Positions 8,489 through 18,688 of a DNA stretch of 64,000 nucleotides are shown here, piece after piece. The notes beneath the pieces were generated by a model that was given only the letters and a program-made list of their open reading frames with translations, was not told the DNA's origin and did not search any database. Position numbers and translations under genes: made by a program. This DNA is from Chryseobacterium camelliae (GTDB lineage: Bacteria > Bacteroidota > Bacteroidia > Flavobacteriales > Weeksellaceae). How positions within the stretch are numbered: position 1 is the stretch's first letter; each line of letters starts with the position of its first letter. Where the stretch lies: contig NZ_CP022986.1 in the NCBI RefSeq assembly GCF_002770595.1, positions 3,224,001 to 3,288,000 of the forward strand. Reading direction: 5' to 3'.

Positions 8489-9499
8489 ATGAAAAACTCA
8501 CAACAACTATACAAAGCGTTATCCGAAAGAATTTTAATTCTCGACGGTGCGATGGGAACGATGCTGCAGCGGTATAAATTTGAGGAAGAAGATTACCGGG
8601 GCGAGCGGTTCAGGGACTGGGAACATCCGGTAAAGGGCAATAATGACCTCCTTTCACTTACCCAGCCGCATGCTATAGAAGAGGTTCATAAAAAATACCT
8701 GGAAGCCGGTGCCGATATCATTGAGACCAATACATTTTCCGGGACCACGATTGCTATGGCGGATTACCATATGGAAGATCTGGTGTATGAGCTGAATTAT
8801 GAATCAGCTAAAATAGCCAGGAAAGCCTGTGATGAATATACAGCCCGAAATCCTGAAAAGCCGAGATTCGTGGCAGGATCCATCGGTCCTACCAACAGGA
8901 CGGCAAGCTTGAGCCCGGATGTCAATGATCCCGGATACCGGGCCATTACTTTTGAAGAACTCAGGGTTGCCTACAAACAACAATGTGAAGCGCTGCTGGA
9001 CGGCGGGTCAGATATCCTGCTGGTTGAAACCATTTTCGATACTCTGAATGCCAAGGCTGCACTTTTTGCGATTGATGAAATTCAGGACGAAAGGAGCCTG
9101 CGTATTCCGATCATGGTTTCCGGAACGATTACCGATGCATCAGGAAGGACATTGAGCGGACAGACAGCAGAAGCATTCCTGATCTCTGTCTCCCACCTTA
9201 ACCTCTTAAGTGTAGGCTTTAACTGCGCTTTGGGAGCCAACCAGCTTACCCCGTATCTCGAAACCCTGGCCCATAATTCAGAATTTTATGTTTCAGCATA
9301 CCCGAATGCAGGTTTGCCGAATGCTTTCGGGCAGTACGATGAATCGCCCGAATTCATGGCAGAGCAGATCCGGGAATATGTGGAGAAAGGACTGATCAAT
9401 ATCATCGGCGGCTGTTGTGGTACCACACCCGACCACATTCATGCCATCGCTGAAATGGTAAAGGCATATGCCCCGAGAAAAATAGGCCGTTTTGTATGA
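8489..9499 (+). CDS. metH: Methionine synthase, N-terminal half (homocysteine-binding)
   Basis: A 336-residue protein equal to the first domain of B12-dependent MetH. It starts with [10 protein letters not shown], and the zinc ligands are Cys246 (FNCALGA) and the pair Cys309-Cys310 ([10 protein letters not shown]). These match in spacing the three cysteines of Escherichia coli MetH. It binds and activates homocysteine but has no folate, cobalamin or reactivation domain. Those are in the separate gene at 10661. The two proteins must work together. A short NAxx-type tail ([10 protein letters not shown]) ends the protein close to the domain boundary, as expected for a clean split. Confidence 0.92.
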   Translation: MKNSQQLYKALSERILILDGAMGTMLQRYKFEEEDYRGERFRDWEHPVKGNNDLLSLTQPHAIEEVHKKYLEAGADIIETNTFSGTTIAMADYHMEDLVYELNYESAKIARKACDEYTARNPEKPRFVAGSIGPTNRTASLSPDVNDPGYRAITFEELRVAYKQQCEALLDGGSDILLVETIFDTLNAKAALFAIDEIQDERSLRIPIMVSGTITDASGRTLSGQTAEAFLISVSHLNLLSVGFNCALGANQLTPYLETLAHNSEFYVSAYPNAGLPNAFGQYDESPEFMAEQIREYVEKGLINIIGGCCGTTPDHIHAIAEMVKAYAPRKIGRFV

Positions 9500-9561
9500 T
9501 TTTTGTTGGATGGAGTTAGCAATCAAACTATTAATAACCGCTAATTACATCAAACAATATT

Positions 9562-10653
9562 ATGGAAAAGCCTATTTACTTAAAAGATTCAGAGGATGCA
9601 AAATTGTTTAGTGAATTAAGAACAAGAGTGAACAAAAGAGTAGAATCCATTCCCGGAAACAGGGACCTGTATATTCAGTTTAAAGCCATAATCCTGCCTT
9701 TGGTTTATTTTGGGCTGTATGCATTAGCGCTGTTGAATGCGGAAAGGCCATGGGTGTATATCCTGAGCTTTGTCCTGATGGGAATTTCTTTGGTATTGAT
9801 TTACCTGAATCTTATTCATGAAGCGGCACATAATAATATTTTTAAAAGCAAAAAGCTGAATTCAGCAGTATTGCAGATCTTTGATTTTGTGGGAGCCAAT
9901 TCGTACATCTGGAAAAAGCGGCATATTTCCAGCCATCATGCCTACCCGAACGTAGACGGTTGGGATACGGATATTGAGCAGAGCGGGTTGCTTTTAATTG
10001 TCCCATGGATTAAGGCAAAAGGAATTCAGAAATATCAGCATAGGTTCTTCTTCCTGGTATATCCGCTATACCTGTTCAACTGGATGTTCATCAGGGATTT
10101 CAGGGATTTTTTCGATAATGAAAGGGTTATACTGAAGACTCAGGGATCCATTCCGGTAAAGGAAAAAGTGAAAATGATTGCCTGTAAGCTGTTTTACTTT
10201 TTCTATCAGATCGCAGTTCCGGTCCTGTTCTTTAAGGTATCCATAGGCCTGGCTTTGGGAGCATGGTTTTTACAGGTAATTGCAGCAAGTATTTTTGCTT
10301 TGTTTGTATTACTGCCGCTTCATCCGCTGCCGGATAATGCCTTTCCGAAGCTGGATGAAAAGAACGGGCTGCCATTCAGCTGGCTGAGGCATCAGCTGGA
10401 AGTGACCAATGACCTGTCCAATAACAACTGGTTCATCAGGAATGTTCTGGGCAACTTCAACTTCCATGTGGCCCACCATCTGTTCCCGAATTACAGTTAT
10501 ATGTACTATAACGAAATCACGGAAGAAATAGAAGCTTTTTCAAAACAGCACGGTCTGGCTTACAAAAGATTTCCGATTACCACTGCACTGAGCAAGCATG
10601 TAGACTTGCTGAAGCAGAATGCGAATAACGCATATTATATTTTAGAAGAATAA
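9562..10653 (+). CDS. Membrane fatty-acid desaturase (acyl-lipid/front-end type)
   Basis: A 363-residue membrane protein with the three histidine boxes of di-iron desaturases: HEAAH (86-90), HISSHH (121-126) and HVAHH (302-306). Hydrophobic segments lie at about 42-60, 66-85, 158-175 and 205-250. The third box begins with His rather than Gln, and there is no fused cytochrome b5 domain. The family inserts double bonds in acyl chains in the inner membrane. It sits between the two halves of methionine synthase, 62 nt after the first and 7 nt before the second, in the same orientation. It is probably transcribed under the SAM riboswitch although no methionine role is known for it. Confidence 0.88.
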   Translation: MEKPIYLKDSEDAKLFSELRTRVNKRVESIPGNRDLYIQFKAIILPLVYFGLYALALLNAERPWVYILSFVLMGISLVLIYLNLIHEAAHNNIFKSKKLNSAVLQIFDFVGANSYIWKKRHISSHHAYPNVDGWDTDIEQSGLLLIVPWIKAKGIQKYQHRFFFLVYPLYLFNWMFIRDFRDFFDNERVILKTQGSIPVKEKVKMIACKLFYFFYQIAVPVLFFKVSIGLALGAWFLQVIAASIFALFVLLPLHPLPDNAFPKLDEKNGLPFSWLRHQLEVTNDLSNNNWFIRNVLGNFNFHVAHHLFPNYSYMYYNEITEEIEAFSKQHGLAYKRFPITTALSKHVDLLKQNANNAYYILEE

Positions 10654-10660
10654 TATATTA

Positions 10661-13321
10661 ATGAAATATTTAAGATTATCAGGGCTTGAGCCTTTGATTA
10701 TTACACCGGAAAGTAATTTTATCAACGTTGGCGAAAGAACCAATGTTGCCGGTTCAAAAAAATTCTTACGATTAATAAAAGAAGAAAAATTTGCTGAAGC
10801 GCTGGATATTGCCAGACATCAGGTAGAAGGAGGGGCACAGATCCTGGATGTCAATTTTGATGACGGGCTCATCGATGGCAAAGCCTCCATGGTGAGATTT
10901 TTAAATTTAATAGCTTCCGAACCGGATATTGCCCGGATCCCGATTATGGTTGATTCGTCAAAATGGGAAATCCTGGAAGCGGGTCTGCAGGTGGCACAGG
11001 GAAAATGTGTGGTCAATTCCATCAGCCTGAAAGGAGGTGAGGAGGAATTTATCAAACAGGCAAAAGCCATCAAAAGATACGGAGCGGCAGTTATTGTTAT
11101 GGCATTTGATGAAGCAGGCCAGGCCGACACCTATGAACGCAGGATAGAAATTTCAAAACGATCCTATGATCTCCTTGTCAACCAGTTGAATTTTCCGGCA
11201 GAGGATATTATTTTCGATCTGAATATCTTCCCGGTGGCTACCGGAATGGATGAGCACCGCAGAAATGCCATCGATTTTATTGAAGCCACAAGATGGGTAC
11301 GCCAAAATCTTCCGTATGCATCGGTAAGCGGAGGTGTCAGCAATGTATCCTTTTCATTCCGCGGAAATGATACCGTGAGAGAAGCCATGCACTCCGTATT
11401 CCTGTACCATGCTATTCAGGCAGGAATGAATATGGGAATTGTAAATCCAGCGATGCTGGAAGTCTATGATGAGATCAATAAAGAACTTCTTGAGCTGGTA
11501 GAAGATGTGATTCTGGATAAACGTGAGGATGCTACTGAGCGCTTACTGGATTATTCGGAAAAACATAAATCAGTAAAGAAGGAAAAAGCCGAAGATTTAG
11601 AATGGCGGAATTATCCTCTGCAGGAAAGAATTACCCATGCACTGGTAAAAGGAATCGACCGCTTTATAGAAGAGGATGTAGAAGAAGCAAGGCAACAGGC
11701 GGCAAAGCCTTTACATGTGATCGAAATAAATCTGATGACAGGAATGGGCGTTGTGGGAGACCTTTTCGGAAGCGGGAAAATGTTTTTGCCCCAGGTAGTG
11801 AAATCCGCGCGGGTAATGAAAAAAGCGGTTGCCTATTTACAGCCTTATATTGAAGCGGAAAAAGACGGGACGAAGCCGGCTAACGGAAAAATCCTGATGG
11901 CAACAGTAAAGGGGGATGTTCACGACATCGGAAAAAATATTGTGAGCGTAGTATTAGGTTGCAACAATTATGAGATTGTAGATCTTGGGGTGATGGTTCC
12001 GGCAGAAAAAATTATCCAGGCCGCTATTGAACATCAGGTGGACGTGATCGGGTTAAGTGGCCTGATTACGCCAAGCCTTGATGAAATGGTTTATATTGCC
12101 TCTGAGCTGGAGCGCCAGAATCTTAATTTCCCATTACTGATCGGTGGGGCTACCACTTCAAAGGCACATACTGCCGTAAAAATAGACCTGAAATATAAAA
12201 ATGCTGTCGTACACGTAAACGATGCTTCCCGGGCCGTGAATGTAGTAAGCTCATTACTGGGGGACAGGAACAAGGAATATGTAGCAGATTTAAAAAATGA
12301 CTACTCGGATTTCCGGGAGAAATTCCTGAACCGTCAGGTAGATAAAGACTATGTTTCCATTGAAGAAGCCAGGGAAAATAAATTTAAGATCGATTGGGAG
12401 CATGAGGAGATTTTTACTCCGAATCAATTGGGAATTCAGGTTTTTGAAAATCAGGATTTACGTGAGTTGCTGCCTTTTATAGACTGGTCACCCTTCTTCA
12501 GAAGCTGGGACCTGCATGGAAAATACCCGGCGATTTTGGAAGATGAGGTAGTAGGAACTCAGGCTACAGAACTCTTTAAAGATGCACAGGTGATCCTGAA
12601 AAGGATTCTGGATGAAAAACTGCTCACCGCAAAAGCCATTTTCGGAATCTTTAAAGCCAATGCCAATGAAACGGATGATATCCTGATTTTTGATGAAAAC
12701 CGGAAAGGACAGGCTAAATTCTTAACCTTGAGGCAGCAGGCCCAGCGTTCCAAAGGCAAGGATTACCTGGCACTGAGTGATTTTATCGCGCCGCAGAGCA
12801 CCGGGAAAACTGATTATGTAGGAGCCTTTTGTGTGACTACAGGCTTCGGGACCGACGAATTGGCAGGAGAATATGAAAAAGCCAACGACGATTACAATGC
12901 CATTATGGTAAAAGCTCTGGCCGACCGTTTTGCAGAAGCGTACGCAGAATTTCTACATAAAAAAGTCAGGACCGAATACTGGGGCTACGCCAATCAGGAA
13001 ACCCTAAGCAATGAAGAACTGATCGCCGAAAAATATAAAGGGATACGCCCCGCACCGGGGTACCCTGCCTGCCCTGACCATTTGGAAAAAAATACCATCT
13101 GGGACCTTTTAAAAGTGGAAGAGCAGATCGGAGTATACCTGACAGAAAGCCTGGCGATGTTCCCCACCGCTTCCGTTTCAGGATATTATTTCGGAAGCCC
13201 GCATGCTAAATATTTCGGTTTAGGGAAAATTACTGAAGACCAGCTCAGGGATTATGCGAAACGCAGAGGATGCAGCCTGCAGGAAGCCAGGAAATGGCTG
13301 TCACCTAATCTGGCAGATTAA
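10661..13321 (+). CDS. metH: Methionine synthase, C-terminal half (folate, B12, SAM-reactivation)
   Basis: An 886-residue protein with the other domains of MetH in order. First is the pterin-binding barrel ([15 protein letters not shown] near residue 20 to about 300), then the cobalamin cap (about 310-400). The B12 domain follows with DVHDIGKN, where His421 is the lower cobalt ligand, then [11 protein letters not shown] and [11 protein letters not shown]. Last is the activation domain (about 560-880) with [14 protein letters not shown] and [13 protein letters not shown]. It transfers the methyl group from methyl-tetrahydrofolate through cobalamin to homocysteine held by the partner at 8489. 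The start lies 7 nt after the desaturase stop. Confidence 0.95.
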   Translation: MKYLRLSGLEPLIITPESNFINVGERTNVAGSKKFLRLIKEEKFAEALDIARHQVEGGAQILDVNFDDGLIDGKASMVRFLNLIASEPDIARIPIMVDSSKWEILEAGLQVAQGKCVVNSISLKGGEEEFIKQAKAIKRYGAAVIVMAFDEAGQADTYERRIEISKRSYDLLVNQLNFPAEDIIFDLNIFPVATGMDEHRRNAIDFIEATRWVRQNLPYASVSGGVSNVSFSFRGNDTVREAMHSVFLYHAIQAGMNMGIVNPAMLEVYDEINKELLELVEDVILDKREDATERLLDYSEKHKSVKKEKAEDLEWRNYPLQERITHALVKGIDRFIEEDVEEARQQAAKPLHVIEINLMTGMGVVGDLFGSGKMFLPQVVKSARVMKKAVAYLQPYIEAEKDGTKPANGKILMATVKGDVHDIGKNIVSVVLGCNNYEIVDLGVMVPAEKIIQAAIEHQVDVIGLSGLITPSLDEMVYIASELERQNLNFPLLIGGATTSKAHTAVKIDLKYKNAVVHVNDASRAVNVVSSLLGDRNKEYVADLKNDYSDFREKFLNRQVDKDYVSIEEARENKFKIDWEHEEIFTPNQLGIQVFENQDLRELLPFIDWSPFFRSWDLHGKYPAILEDEVVGTQATELFKDAQVILKRILDEKLLTAKAIFGIFKANANETDDILIFDENRKGQAKFLTLRQQAQRSKGKDYLALSDFIAPQSTGKTDYVGAFCVTTGFGTDELAGEYEKANDDYNAIMVKALADRFAEAYAEFLHKKVRTEYWGYANQETLSNEELIAEKYKGIRPAPGYPACPDHLEKNTIWDLLKVEEQIGVYLTESLAMFPTASVSGYYFGSPHAKYFGLGKITEDQLRDYAKRRGCSLQEARKWLSPNLAD

Positions 13322-13424
13322 GCCCGTAAAAATTAAACAAATGATATTATACAATTCTAAAACAGATTGTTACCTCACATTATAACTATAATTAAAAGTT
13401 GCAGCATGTTGCTCGCCATTTAAA

Positions 13425-14381
13425 ATGAAGATCACAGACCACATAAAAAATGCAAACGGAAACACACTGTTCTCCCTTGAAGTTGTTCCGCCACAAAAGG
13501 GAATCGGGATTGAGGACCTGTACCGGAATATCGACCCGCTCATGGAATTCAAGCCTCCTTTTATTGATGTCACCACTTCCCGTGAAGAATACATTTACCT
13601 CGACAAAGGGAATGGCCTGATGGAGCGCAGGATCACCAGGATGCGTCCCGGAACCTTAGGGATCTGTGCAGCCATCCAGCATAAATATAATGTTGATACC
13701 GTTCCTCATCTGCTGTGTGGAGGATTTACCAAAGAAGAAACAGAATACCTCCTGGTAGACTGTATGTACCTGGGAATTGATAATGTTATGGCTTTACGCG
13801 GCGATGCCATGAAGGGACATCAGTATTTTGAACCTACCAAAGGAGGGCATTCCAGCGCGATGGATCTGGTACATCAGATCAATGATCTCGGAAGAGGAAA
13901 ATTCCTGCATGACGATGAAGCCTGTGACGAGCATAATAAATTCTGCATCGGGGTAGCCGGGTATCCTGAAAAGCATATGGAAGCCCCTTCAATGAATTAC
14001 GACCTTAAATGGCTGAAGCAGAAAGTGGATGCGGGAGCCGATTATATTGTTACCCAGATGTTTTTCGACAATAAAAAATTCATCGAATTCGTCAATAAAG
14101 CCAGGGAAATGGGGATTACTGTTCCGATTATTCCGGGAATAAAACCGATTGCTACCAAAAAACACCTGAAAGTTCTGCCACAGGTATTTAAAATAGACCT
14201 GCCGGAAGAACTGATTACCGAAGTGGAAAATGCAAAGAACAATGAAGCCGTAAAGCAAATCGGGATCGAATGGGCAATAAGCCAGTGCAGGGAACTGCTG
14301 AACTATGGTGTTCCCGTACTGCATTTCTATTCAATGGGGAAAAGCGACAACATTAAAAATGTGGCCGCAGAATTGTTTTAA
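13425..14381 (+). CDS. metF: Methylenetetrahydrofolate reductase (MetF)
   Basis: A 318-residue FAD enzyme that reduces 5,10-methylene- to 5-methyl-tetrahydrofolate, the methyl donor for MetH. Family marks are SLEVVPPQKG near the start, PHLLCGG, NVMALRGD (residues about 121-128), GVAGYPEKH and DYIVTQMFFDN. It is last in the operon, 103 nt after metH, and is followed by a strong terminator. The gap before it has no good promoter that I can see. Confidence 0.95.
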   Translation: MKITDHIKNANGNTLFSLEVVPPQKGIGIEDLYRNIDPLMEFKPPFIDVTTSREEYIYLDKGNGLMERRITRMRPGTLGICAAIQHKYNVDTVPHLLCGGFTKEETEYLLVDCMYLGIDNVMALRGDAMKGHQYFEPTKGGHSSAMDLVHQINDLGRGKFLHDDEACDEHNKFCIGVAGYPEKHMEAPSMNYDLKWLKQKVDAGADYIVTQMFFDNKKFIEFVNKAREMGITVPIIPGIKPIATKKHLKVLPQVFKIDLPEELITEVENAKNNEAVKQIGIEWAISQCRELLNYGVPVLHFYSMGKSDNIKNVAAELF

Positions 14382-14402
14382 TAGTAAGTGGATCAAATAA
14401 AA

Positions 14403-14440
14403 AGGCTCCGGATCAGATGATCCGGAGCCTTGTATTTTTA
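14403..14440. terminator. Bidirectional terminator after metF
   Basis: A perfect 13-bp stem (14403-14415 with 14418-14430) and 2-nt loop. T-rich sequence follows on the plus strand and TTTTATTT on the minus strand. It ends both the met operon and the convergent gene at 14438. Confidence 0.9.
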
Positions 14441-14941
14441 TAGCGGCAGTTCAGGGGATTTGTAATCATTCTGGTGCCTGATCAGCGTGTCAAAGACACT
14501 CTTGGTGGTCGGCTTGGAAGGATCTGTATTGAAAATAAACATTCCGCTTTCTATGTTGAAGAAATATTTTTGCTGGCCGTCCGAGATTGAAAACCACTTG
14601 AGAAGGCCATTCACCAGATTAACGTCCTCCCAGATAATTGACGATTGGTCCATGGGAAAAGTGTAGGGATTCTGATGCAGGGTATCTACGAATTTGATAT
14701 CCCGCCCGTCCAGATACAGCACTCCGCTTCCCTGAAATGCCTTAATCTTGAAAAACTGGTTTTGGGTATTGCCCATATTATAGCGTACCAGGGCATAATG
14801 TTCCGGAGGACCTAATTCAGCCAGCAGGGCCTGCTGTTTTTTCTTCCTGCTTCTGGCTGCCAGAAAGGCAATAAGCAGGACCAAACCGGGAATACAAAGG
14901 ATAAAAAACAGTAAAAAAATCAATAAGAGTATCAGTTCCAT
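14438..14941 (-). CDS. Hypothetical single-pass membrane protein
   Basis: About 167 residues. Residues 1-26 form one strong membrane helix (ELILLLIFLLFF onward), followed by a basic RSRKKKQQ stretch, so the remainder probably faces the cytoplasm. The rest is a beta-rich soluble domain with no motif I recognise. I chose the ATG at 14941 because it falls 10 nt after the upstream stop and begins directly with the membrane helix. An ATG at 14977 would add 12 residues and overlap the upstream gene. It is probably co-transcribed with the acetyltransferase-like gene before it. Function unknown. Confidence 0.7.
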   Translation of the reverse strand: MELILLLIFLLFFILCIPGLVLLIAFLAARSRKKKQQALLAELGPPEHYALVRYNMGNTQNQFFKIKAFQGSGVLYLDGRDIKFVDTLHQNPYTFPMDQSSIIWEDVNLVNGLLKWFSISDGQQKYFFNIESGMFIFNTDPSKPTTKSVFDTLIRHQNDYKSPELPL

Positions 14942-14951
14942 AATATATTTT

Positions 14952-16109
14952 TTAATTGAGTTCAGGATGACGTTCAAATTCTTTTTCCCTATCGAATAAA
15001 TACCGGTAGGTAGCCAGTTTTCTTGTGACAGTGGTATCCAGGTTTTCAGCGATCCTGATCATTTTAGGGTTGAAATCACCGATCCACTGCAGCTCCGTAA
15101 CCTTAAAGTCGGTATGCTTTCTCAGATGTTGTGTTCCTTCCCAGATCATATAGCCCTCAATTCCTTTTTTCTGCCACTCAGGCACTACACCAAAAACCAG
15201 GCCTACCATCTTTTCGTTTTTCCTGAATTTTTTCACCCACATGAATTTCAGCTTCTCCCATAGGCCGAATTTGCCGTTGAGGTATTTAAACCACTGGTTA
15301 AGGTCTGGGATATTCATCCACATGGCAATGGGCTTTTCGCCTTCATAGACAAACCACGAAATATGCTCGTTGATGATGGGCTTCATGGTCTTAAACATCT
15401 TCAGGACCTTAGCTTCTTCCAGCTGTTTCCCTTCACCGTGGGCTGCCCAGGCTTTATTGTAAACTTCCGTGAAATCCCTGGCAAATTTTTCGAGGTTGTT
15501 CTTTTTCATGGGCAGGGCAGAGATGGCAGGATTTCTCTTATGCTTGGCATGCATGAGGGTGAAAACCCTGGAAACTTCTCCGAAAACCGGCCTTGAAAAA
15601 CAGAGCTGCTCAAAATAGATTTTGAATCCGTAATTCTCAAACAGCGTTTTGTAGTAGGGCTGGTTGTAGTTCATTCCGTATAAAGGTTCTATAAAACCTT
15701 CTGTAAGCAGGCCCCAGAACTTATCCCTTTCGCCAAAGTTAATCGGGCCGTCCATGGCTTCCATACCATGCTCTTGCAGCCAGTTCCTGCAATAATCGAA
15801 AATAAAATCGGCGGTCTGCTGGTCATTGATACAGTCGAAGAAGCCTATTCCTCCCGTAGGCTGCTTCTGCTGATACTGCTGGTTGATGAAAACGGCCGTC
15901 TTGCCTACCGTTTCGTGCTTTTTATTTTTGAAGAGGAAACGGGCACATAAACCGTCTTTGAAAAATTTATTCTTTTCCGGGTTAAAAATATCTTCAATGT
16001 CTCTGTCCAGAGGACGGATATAATTGCTGTCATTTTGATAAAGCCTGGCCGGAAATTCCAGGAATTCCCTCTTTTGGTTTTCATTTTGTACCTCTTCAAC
16101 AATAATCAT
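14952..16109 (-). CDS. GNAT-like N-acetyltransferase-fold protein
   Basis: A 385-residue cytoplasmic protein. The N-terminal half (VEEVQNENQKREFLEFP, LDRDIEDIFNPEKN, DGPINFGERDKFWGLL) and the C-terminal GLVFGVVPEWQKKGIEGYM resemble the acetyl-CoA binding loop of GNAT proteins. The wider family is widespread in Bacteroidota and mostly uncharacterised. The substrate is unknown. It lies first in a likely two-gene unit, divergent from folE with 101 nt between the starts. Confidence 0.65.
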   Translation of the reverse strand: MIIVEEVQNENQKREFLEFPARLYQNDSNYIRPLDRDIEDIFNPEKNKFFKDGLCARFLFKNKKHETVGKTAVFINQQYQQKQPTGGIGFFDCINDQQTADFIFDYCRNWLQEHGMEAMDGPINFGERDKFWGLLTEGFIEPLYGMNYNQPYYKTLFENYGFKIYFEQLCFSRPVFGEVSRVFTLMHAKHKRNPAISALPMKKNNLEKFARDFTEVYNKAWAAHGEGKQLEEAKVLKMFKTMKPIINEHISWFVYEGEKPIAMWMNIPDLNQWFKYLNGKFGLWEKLKFMWVKKFRKNEKMVGLVFGVVPEWQKKGIEGYMIWEGTQHLRKHTDFKVTELQWIGDFNPKMIRIAENLDTTVTRKLATYRYLFDREKEFERHPELN

Positions 16110-16186
16110 GATTTTTTTATACGAGTGAACTTCTAAGATAATATTTTTTTTAGTTTAAATCGAAATATGCGAACAGATATTATCCG

Positions 16187-16194
16187 TATTTTTG
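16187..16194 (+). promoter_or_regulatory. Probable -7 element of folE
   Basis: TATTTTTG, a full match to TAnnTTTG, 16 nt before the ATG. No TTG is found at the expected -33 distance. Confidence 0.5.
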
Positions 16195-16210
16195 TCGGAA
16201 ATATTTAAAA

Positions 16211-16876
16211 ATGGTTGATTTTACGGATAACGATGATGATATTTTCACAGGAAAAGAACATACGCCCATAAGACAGGATGCTTTTGACAAATCACCAGAC
16301 GAGAAGATTGAAAAAATTACCCATCTGTTCGGAGAGATCATGGAAACATTAGGGCTGGATATGACCGATGATTCCCTGAAAGATTCCCCGCGGCGCGTCG
16401 CTAAAATGTATGTGAATGAGATTTTCGGTGGCCTCCTTCCGGAAAACAAACCGGGAATTTCCACTTTTTCCAATAAATACAAATACCGCCAGATGCTGGT
16501 GGAAAAAGATATTACCGTATATTCATTCTGCGAACACCACTTTTTACCCATTATAGGAAGGGCCCATGTGGCTTATATTTCCAACGGGGAAGTAATCGGA
16601 CTTTCAAAAATTAACAGGATTGTGGATTACTATGCCAAGAGGCCGCAGGTTCAGGAACGGCTTACCATGCAGATCGTAGATGCTTTAAAAGAAGCCCTGG
16701 GAACAAAAGATGTGGCCTGTATCATAGATGCTAAACATCTTTGCGTAAATTGCAGGGGAATTAAAGATACGGCAAGCTCTACCATAACGGCAGAACTGAG
16801 TGGGATTTTCAGAACCAACCCGATTACCCGCCAGGAATTCCTGCATTATGTAGGAAGCCATGCGAAATTAGATTAA
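16211..16876 (+). CDS. folE: GTP cyclohydrolase I (FolE)
   Basis: A 221-residue enzyme that converts GTP to dihydroneopterin triphosphate, the first step of tetrahydrofolate synthesis. Zinc and active-site motifs are YSFCEHHFLPI and LCVNCRGIKDTASSTIT, and GLSKINRIVDYYAKRPQVQE is the GTP-binding segment. The first 50 residues are variable and acidic, as usual. It supplies the folate cofactor that MetF and MetH use, although it is in a separate transcript. Confidence 0.95.
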   Translation: MVDFTDNDDDIFTGKEHTPIRQDAFDKSPDEKIEKITHLFGEIMETLGLDMTDDSLKDSPRRVAKMYVNEIFGGLLPENKPGISTFSNKYKYRQMLVEKDITVYSFCEHHFLPIIGRAHVAYISNGEVIGLSKINRIVDYYAKRPQVQERLTMQIVDALKEALGTKDVACIIDAKHLCVNCRGIKDTASSTITAELSGIFRTNPITRQEFLHYVGSHAKLD

Positions 16877-17003
16877 CAGATACAGATGATAAAATTTAAA
16901 AAAGTTTCAGACAAAATTTTTGTAGCTACCATTATTTGTTGTAGCTGAAATTATTTTGACTCATCTTTAAATTTTTAAATCATAAATCGTTCAATTTTAC
17001 CAC

Positions 17004-18482
17004 ATGCAACTAAAAATATACAACTCGCTTTCAGGCGAAAAAGAAATATTCAAGCCCATCTTGGAAGGAAACGTAGGAATGTATGTCTGCGGACCCACCG
17101 TGTACAGCAATGTGCATTTAGGAAACGTAAGGACTTTCCTTTCCTTCGATTTTATTTACAGGAGCCTGCAACACCTTGGCTACAAAGTCAGGTATGTAAG
17201 GAATATCACTGATGCAGGCCACCTGACCGATGATGGCGATGTCAACAACGACAGGTTTGTAAAACAAACCCGCCTGGAAAAACTGGAGCCTATGGAAATC
17301 GTACAGAAATATACCGTAGATTTTCATAAGGTTTTAGAAATGTTCAACCTTCTGCCGCCCAATATCGAGCCGACAGCTACAGGCCACATCGTAGAACAGA
17401 TCGAACTGACCCAAAAGCTGATTGAAAGAGGCTTTGCCTATGAAAGCAACGGTTCTGTCTACTTCGATGTATTGGAATATAACAGGAGAGGCCTGAACTA
17501 TGGAGAACTGTCAAAAAGAAATATTGAAGAACTCTTCGCTAATACCCGCGACCTGGACGGCCAGGGAGAAAAGAAAAACCCGCAGGATTTTGCCCTCTGG
17601 AAAAAAGCGTCCCCGGCTCACATCATGCGATGGAATTCTCCCTGGGGAGAAGGTTTCCCCGGATGGCACCTGGAATGTACTGCGATGAGTACCAAATACC
17701 TTGGAGAGACTTTTGATATCCACGGAGGGGGCATGGACCTTAAATTTCCGCATCACGAATGTGAAATCGCGCAGGGAAAGGCGTGCAATGATGCTGCTCC
17801 GGTAAATTACTGGATGCATGCCAATATGTTGACCATGAACAGCCAGAGGATGAGCAAATCCACCGGGAATTATATCCTGCCGATGCAGCTGGTTACCGGA
17901 GAAAATGATTTCTTTGAAAAACCATTCCACCCGTCGATCGTAAGGTTCTGCTTCCTGCAGGCCCACTACAGAAGTGTGCTGGATATCTCCAATGATGCCA
18001 TGACGGCCAGTGAAAAAGGATTCATCAGGCTGATGGAATCCCTTAAAATCATTAACGGGGAGCATATAAAAGAAAAAACAGGTAATCAGGGTACTTCAGG
18101 ATTTAACTATTCAGAATGGAAAGGAAAGGCATATGATGCGCTGACAGATGATTTCAACTCACCGGTGCTTATTGCCCACCTTTTTGAAGCGGTAAAATTT
18201 ATTTTTGCCCTCAACGATGGTAAAGAAACCATTTCAACTGAAGAACTGGAAGACCTGAAAGCTACATTGAATGCCTTTGTATTCGAGGTATTGGGACTTC
18301 AGAATATCGAAGAAAACAATAATGAAAAGCTGGATCAGACCTTAAAAGTACTGATAGAGCTCAGGAACCAGGCGAGGAAAGCAAAAAACTTCGAACTTTC
18401 CGATCAGATCAGGGATAAGCTCCTTGCCGAAGGCATTGAACTGAAAGACGGACGAGAAGGGACATCGTATGTCCTGAATTAA
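17004..18482 (+). CDS. cysS: Cysteinyl-tRNA synthetase (CysS)
   Basis: A 492-residue class I synthetase. Visible are the [16 protein letters not shown] segment with the HIGH-type motif HLGN and the zinc-binding Cys, the [10 protein letters not shown] and [15 protein letters not shown] segments, and MSKSTGN (KMSKS-type). The C-terminal half carries the helical anticodon-binding region. Length is normal. It charges tRNA-Cys with cysteine. It stands alone, 127 nt after folE, and ends at a strong terminator. The gap before it holds a weak inverted repeat (TTTCAG at 16905 and CTGAAA at 16945). Confidence 0.96.
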   Translation: MQLKIYNSLSGEKEIFKPILEGNVGMYVCGPTVYSNVHLGNVRTFLSFDFIYRSLQHLGYKVRYVRNITDAGHLTDDGDVNNDRFVKQTRLEKLEPMEIVQKYTVDFHKVLEMFNLLPPNIEPTATGHIVEQIELTQKLIERGFAYESNGSVYFDVLEYNRRGLNYGELSKRNIEELFANTRDLDGQGEKKNPQDFALWKKASPAHIMRWNSPWGEGFPGWHLECTAMSTKYLGETFDIHGGGMDLKFPHHECEIAQGKACNDAAPVNYWMHANMLTMNSQRMSKSTGNYILPMQLVTGENDFFEKPFHPSIVRFCFLQAHYRSVLDISNDAMTASEKGFIRLMESLKIINGEHIKEKTGNQGTSGFNYSEWKGKAYDALTDDFNSPVLIAHLFEAVKFIFALNDGKETISTEELEDLKATLNAFVFEVLGLQNIEENNNEKLDQTLKVLIELRNQARKAKNFELSDQIRDKLLAEGIELKDGREGTSYVLN

Positions 18483-18505
18483 GAATATCACTACTCATTA
18501 TATTG

Positions 18506-18536
18506 TCCCGCAGATTATGTCTGCGGGATTTTTATT
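18506..18536 (+). terminator. Terminator after cysS
   Basis: TCCCGCAGA (18506-18514) and TCTGCGGGA (18520-18528) pair around a 5-nt loop, followed by TTTTTATTT. Confidence 0.9.
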
Positions 18537-18688
18537 TGGAATATCCGGAATGAAGCAAAGTCTTCTTATAGTCTAACCAAAGCCTACGAATGATGCATCA
18601 TACCATTTTCATCTATTTTTTAATGATTCAATCTTAAAAATGAGTAACTTAGGCATGCTAAATAACTTACGAATCTAAATTCAATACT

